Of a stretch of DNA of 7,129 nucleotides, positions 5,691-7,129 are shown in pieces. The DNA is from JBCCEV01 sp039030125 (GTDB taxonomy: Bacteria > Pseudomonadota > Gammaproteobacteria > Ga0077536). The notes beneath the pieces are model-generated. The model made no database searches and was not told the DNA's origin. It saw nothing but the letters and a program-made list of their open reading frames with translations. Position 1 is the first letter of the stretch, and each line of letters begins with the position of its first letter. The position numbers were made by a program, and so were the translations under genes. The stretch covers positions 1 through 7,129 of the forward strand of contig JBCCEV010000189.1 in assembly GCA_039030125.1 (NCBI GenBank), written 5' to 3'.

Positions 5691-6650
5691 CTAGTGCCGC
5701 CGCCAATCCTCGCGCATCAACCTGATGAATTCCCCGCAGTCAGGCAGCCGCGCCACCGGATCCTTGGCGAGGCACCGCAGAGCCACCCGCTCTAGCAGCG
5801 GCGGCACCGCCCAAGCGGCGATTGCGCAGGGGGATTGCGGGACGACCGTCAAGATGGCCTCAATGGTGTGACGAACCGTGTCGGCCTCAATTGGCGGTTT
5901 GCCTGCCAAGATTTCGTAGAGCACGACGCCCAAGCTGTAAATGTCGGTTCGGAAGTCGATATCCGGATCCCGCCGGATCTGCTCCGGTGACATGTAAGTG
6001 ACCGTACCTTCGAGTTTCGCTTGACCGGTCATCGTTGAAACCGGCTCATCGCTGGGAATGGGCGTGTCGCTGGCTTCATCGCCCGATCGGCCTGCCTCAC
6101 TCCAGACTTTGGCCAGACCCCAGTCGAGGACCAATACCTCGCCGAACGGTCCAACTAAAATGTTCTCAGGTTTGATGTCGCGATGAATGACCCGGTGAGA
6201 ATGCGCGTATTGCAAGGCGTAGGCGACCTGAGTGACGACATTAATTAATTGTTGCAGATCGTAGCGTTCGCGATAATCCAGGACCTCCCGCAAGGTGTAG
6301 CCGTGCACCAGCTTCATCGTGAAATACAAATGGCCGCGGTTATCGCGGCCCAGTTCATACATTGGCACGGTGTTGGGGTGCTGGAGCATCGCGCTCACGC
6401 GCGCCTCGCGCACAAATCGTTGTTGCTCTATTGGATCATCAGCTAATTCAGGTTTGAGCTTTTTGTAGCACACCGTCCGTTGCAAATGCAGATCTTTGCA
6501 CGACTGTATGATCGCTTTGCCACCGCGCGCGATGGTTTTGAAATGGATGTAACGCGTGCTTTGATTGATCTTCTCGGGTAGAGGCGCATCAGTGCTCTCA
6601 AGATACACGACAGCATAGTCATCGTCGGGTGGTTGGACAAAGCGCGTCAT
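5691..6650 (-). CDS. Hanks-type serine/threonine protein kinase, single domain
   Basis: A 319-residue soluble kinase of the bacterial PknB-like group, with no transmembrane or sensor domain. The catalytic domain spans about residues 36-312. Visible elements are the VAIK-like lysine K63 (VCYKKL), helix-C glutamate E82 (RFVREA), the catalytic loop H156-R-D158-I-K160-P-E-N163, the DFG-equivalent D176-W-G, and GTVTYMSPEQ (215-224). All catalytic residues are therefore present. The glycine loop is unusual: the first and third glycines of GxGxxG are Ala (A41 and A46 in IARGGKAIIQ). An in-frame TAA sits directly before the ATG at 6650, so no upstream start is possible, and no good ribosome binding site is seen. 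A tiny upstream frame overlaps this ATG. It follows the oxidoreductase gene by 82 nt on the same strand, possibly in one operon. Substrates are unknown; nearness to glnII does not prove a link. Confidence 0.92.
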   Translation of the reverse strand: MTRFVQPPDDDYAVVYLESTDAPLPEKINQSTRYIHFKTIARGGKAIIQSCKDLHLQRTVCYKKLKPELADDPIEQQRFVREARVSAMLQHPNTVPMYELGRDNRGHLYFTMKLVHGYTLREVLDYRERYDLQQLINVVTQVAYALQYAHSHRVIHRDIKPENILVGPFGEVLVLDWGLAKVWSEAGRSGDEASDTPIPSDEPVSTMTGQAKLEGTVTYMSPEQIRRDPDIDFRTDIYSLGVVLYEILAGKPPIEADTVRHTIEAILTVVPQSPCAIAAWAVPPLLERVALRCLAKDPVARLPDCGEFIRLMREDWRRH

Positions 6651-6691
6651 TTACTCATTCGTCGCAGGGCATGTTTCTGATCGCGAATCAT
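6647..6691 (-). CDS. Possible 14-residue peptide coupled to the kinase start
   Basis: The frame MIRDQKHALRRMSK starts at ATG 6691-6689 and ends in a TGA that overlaps the kinase ATG as ATGA. The same frame is open upstream to a TGA at 6760-6758, adding protein-like residues that include RDELLIEFRSATYFFDYAL, but no ATG occurs there (only CTG and TTG codons). No ribosome binding site precedes the ATG. It could be a leader peptide that couples translation into the kinase, a decayed gene, or chance. The kinase lacks its own clear ribosome binding site, which mildly favours coupling. Confidence 0.2.
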   Translation of the reverse strand: MIRDQKHALRRMSK

Positions 6692-6732
6692 CAAAGCGTA
6701 GTCGAAAAAATAAGTTGCCGAGCGAAATTCAA

Positions 6733-7129
6733 TTAGCAGTTCATCGCGCTCAGAAACTCAAAAGTACGGTCAAACGCGTGTTCGTCCGTGCGCATGATCG
6801 CTGCATTAAAATCAGTCACGCCGGCATCGCGCGCCCGCAAGATAGCCTGCTCCAAGACTTTTTCATCGCCGATGATGGCGAGATCCTCGGGCGCGCCAAG
6901 GCCTTCTCGGTCCAACATGGCCCGGTAGCTCGGCAGTTGTCCATACACTTCGAGGCCTTCGGCCAGCTTGCCGCGCGCCTCATCAACTGCGCTGGTCAGC
7001 ACGATCGGAAAGCCAGCAATAATTCTCGGCGGTGCGCGCCCGGCCGAAGTCGCGGCATCGTTGAGGTGTTTAGCGATATGAGATTCGATCGTCTTGGGTC
7101 CGACCATCCAGGTGTTGGTGCCGTCGGTC
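6733..7129 (-). CDS. LLM-class flavin/F420-dependent oxidoreductase, C-terminal part
   Basis: The last 131 codons of a luciferase-like monooxygenase-fold oxidoreductase, whose 5' end lies beyond the right edge. The visible part opens with DGTNTWMVGPKTIESHI, then has AGRAPPRIIAGFPIVLT, YGQLPSYRAMLDREG and DLAIIGDE, followed by AGVTDFNAA near the end. This run is typical of the C-terminal third of the family's F420-dependent subgroup (the TIGR03564-like set, by memory). Members use FMN or coenzyme F420 to oxidise or reduce small substrates. Cofactor contacts in the N-terminal half are not visible, so FMN and F420 cannot be separated here. The TAA is followed by an 82-nt gap before the kinase gene, with no terminator between. 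Confidence 0.85.
   Translation of the reverse strand, partial: TDGTNTWMVGPKTIESHIAKHLNDAATSAGRAPPRIIAGFPIVLTSAVDEARGKLAEGLEVYGQLPSYRAMLDREGLGAPEDLAIIGDEKVLEQAILRARDAGVTDFNAAIMRTDEHAFDRTFEFLSAMNC

Noticed and set aside
5350..5706. A 118-codon minus-strand open frame between the kinase and glnII, ending in ATGA overlap with the glnII start
   Set aside because: It spans the sigma54-like promoter and NtrC-like palindrome, its start lies inside the kinase gene and upstream of the predicted transcription start, and its residues are rich in Cys, Pro, Trp and His with no recognisable motif.

Overview
The window reads as a stretch of proteobacterial chromosome, moderately GC-rich by eye, with closely packed metabolic and envelope genes. 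Gammaproteobacteria is my best guess, from a GSII-type glutamine synthetase under an apparent sigma54 promoter, a PlsB-like acyltransferase and a Bcr/CflA-like exporter. None of these fixes the taxon. I see no insertion sequence, CRISPR array, tRNA, rRNA or integration site.

Left block (1-1998, minus strand): a C45-type Ntn-hydrolase is followed 45 nt downstream by a Bcr/CflA-type MFS exporter that runs off the left edge. They look like a two-gene operon. A 56-nt divergent gap (1999-2054) separates it from a plus-strand pair (2055-4285). That pair is a two-module VOC/glyoxalase-like protein and a short PlsB-like glycerol-3-phosphate acyltransferase, joined by a TGATG stop/start overlap.

Right block (4343-7129, minus strand): in transcription order it holds the 3' end of an LLM-class flavin/F420-dependent oxidoreductase, a Hanks-type Ser/Thr kinase with an altered glycine loop, and, after a 337-nt gap, a complete eukaryotic-like (GSII) glutamine synthetase. 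The gap is the most informative non-coding DNA here. It holds a near-consensus sigma54 -24/-12 promoter, an upstream palindrome with NtrC-box geometry, a leader hairpin that pairs better as RNA in the glnII orientation, and a strong ribosome binding site. A hairpin plus T-run terminator for glnII lies between the convergent acyltransferase and glnII genes and overlaps the acyltransferase stop codon.

The parts suggest nitrogen-responsive glutamine synthesis (NtrC/sigma54 on glnII) beside lipid, detoxification and signalling genes. No wholly new system is evident. The items most worth checking are the glnII control region, the kinase's unusual ATP loop and the tiny frame coupled to the kinase start.
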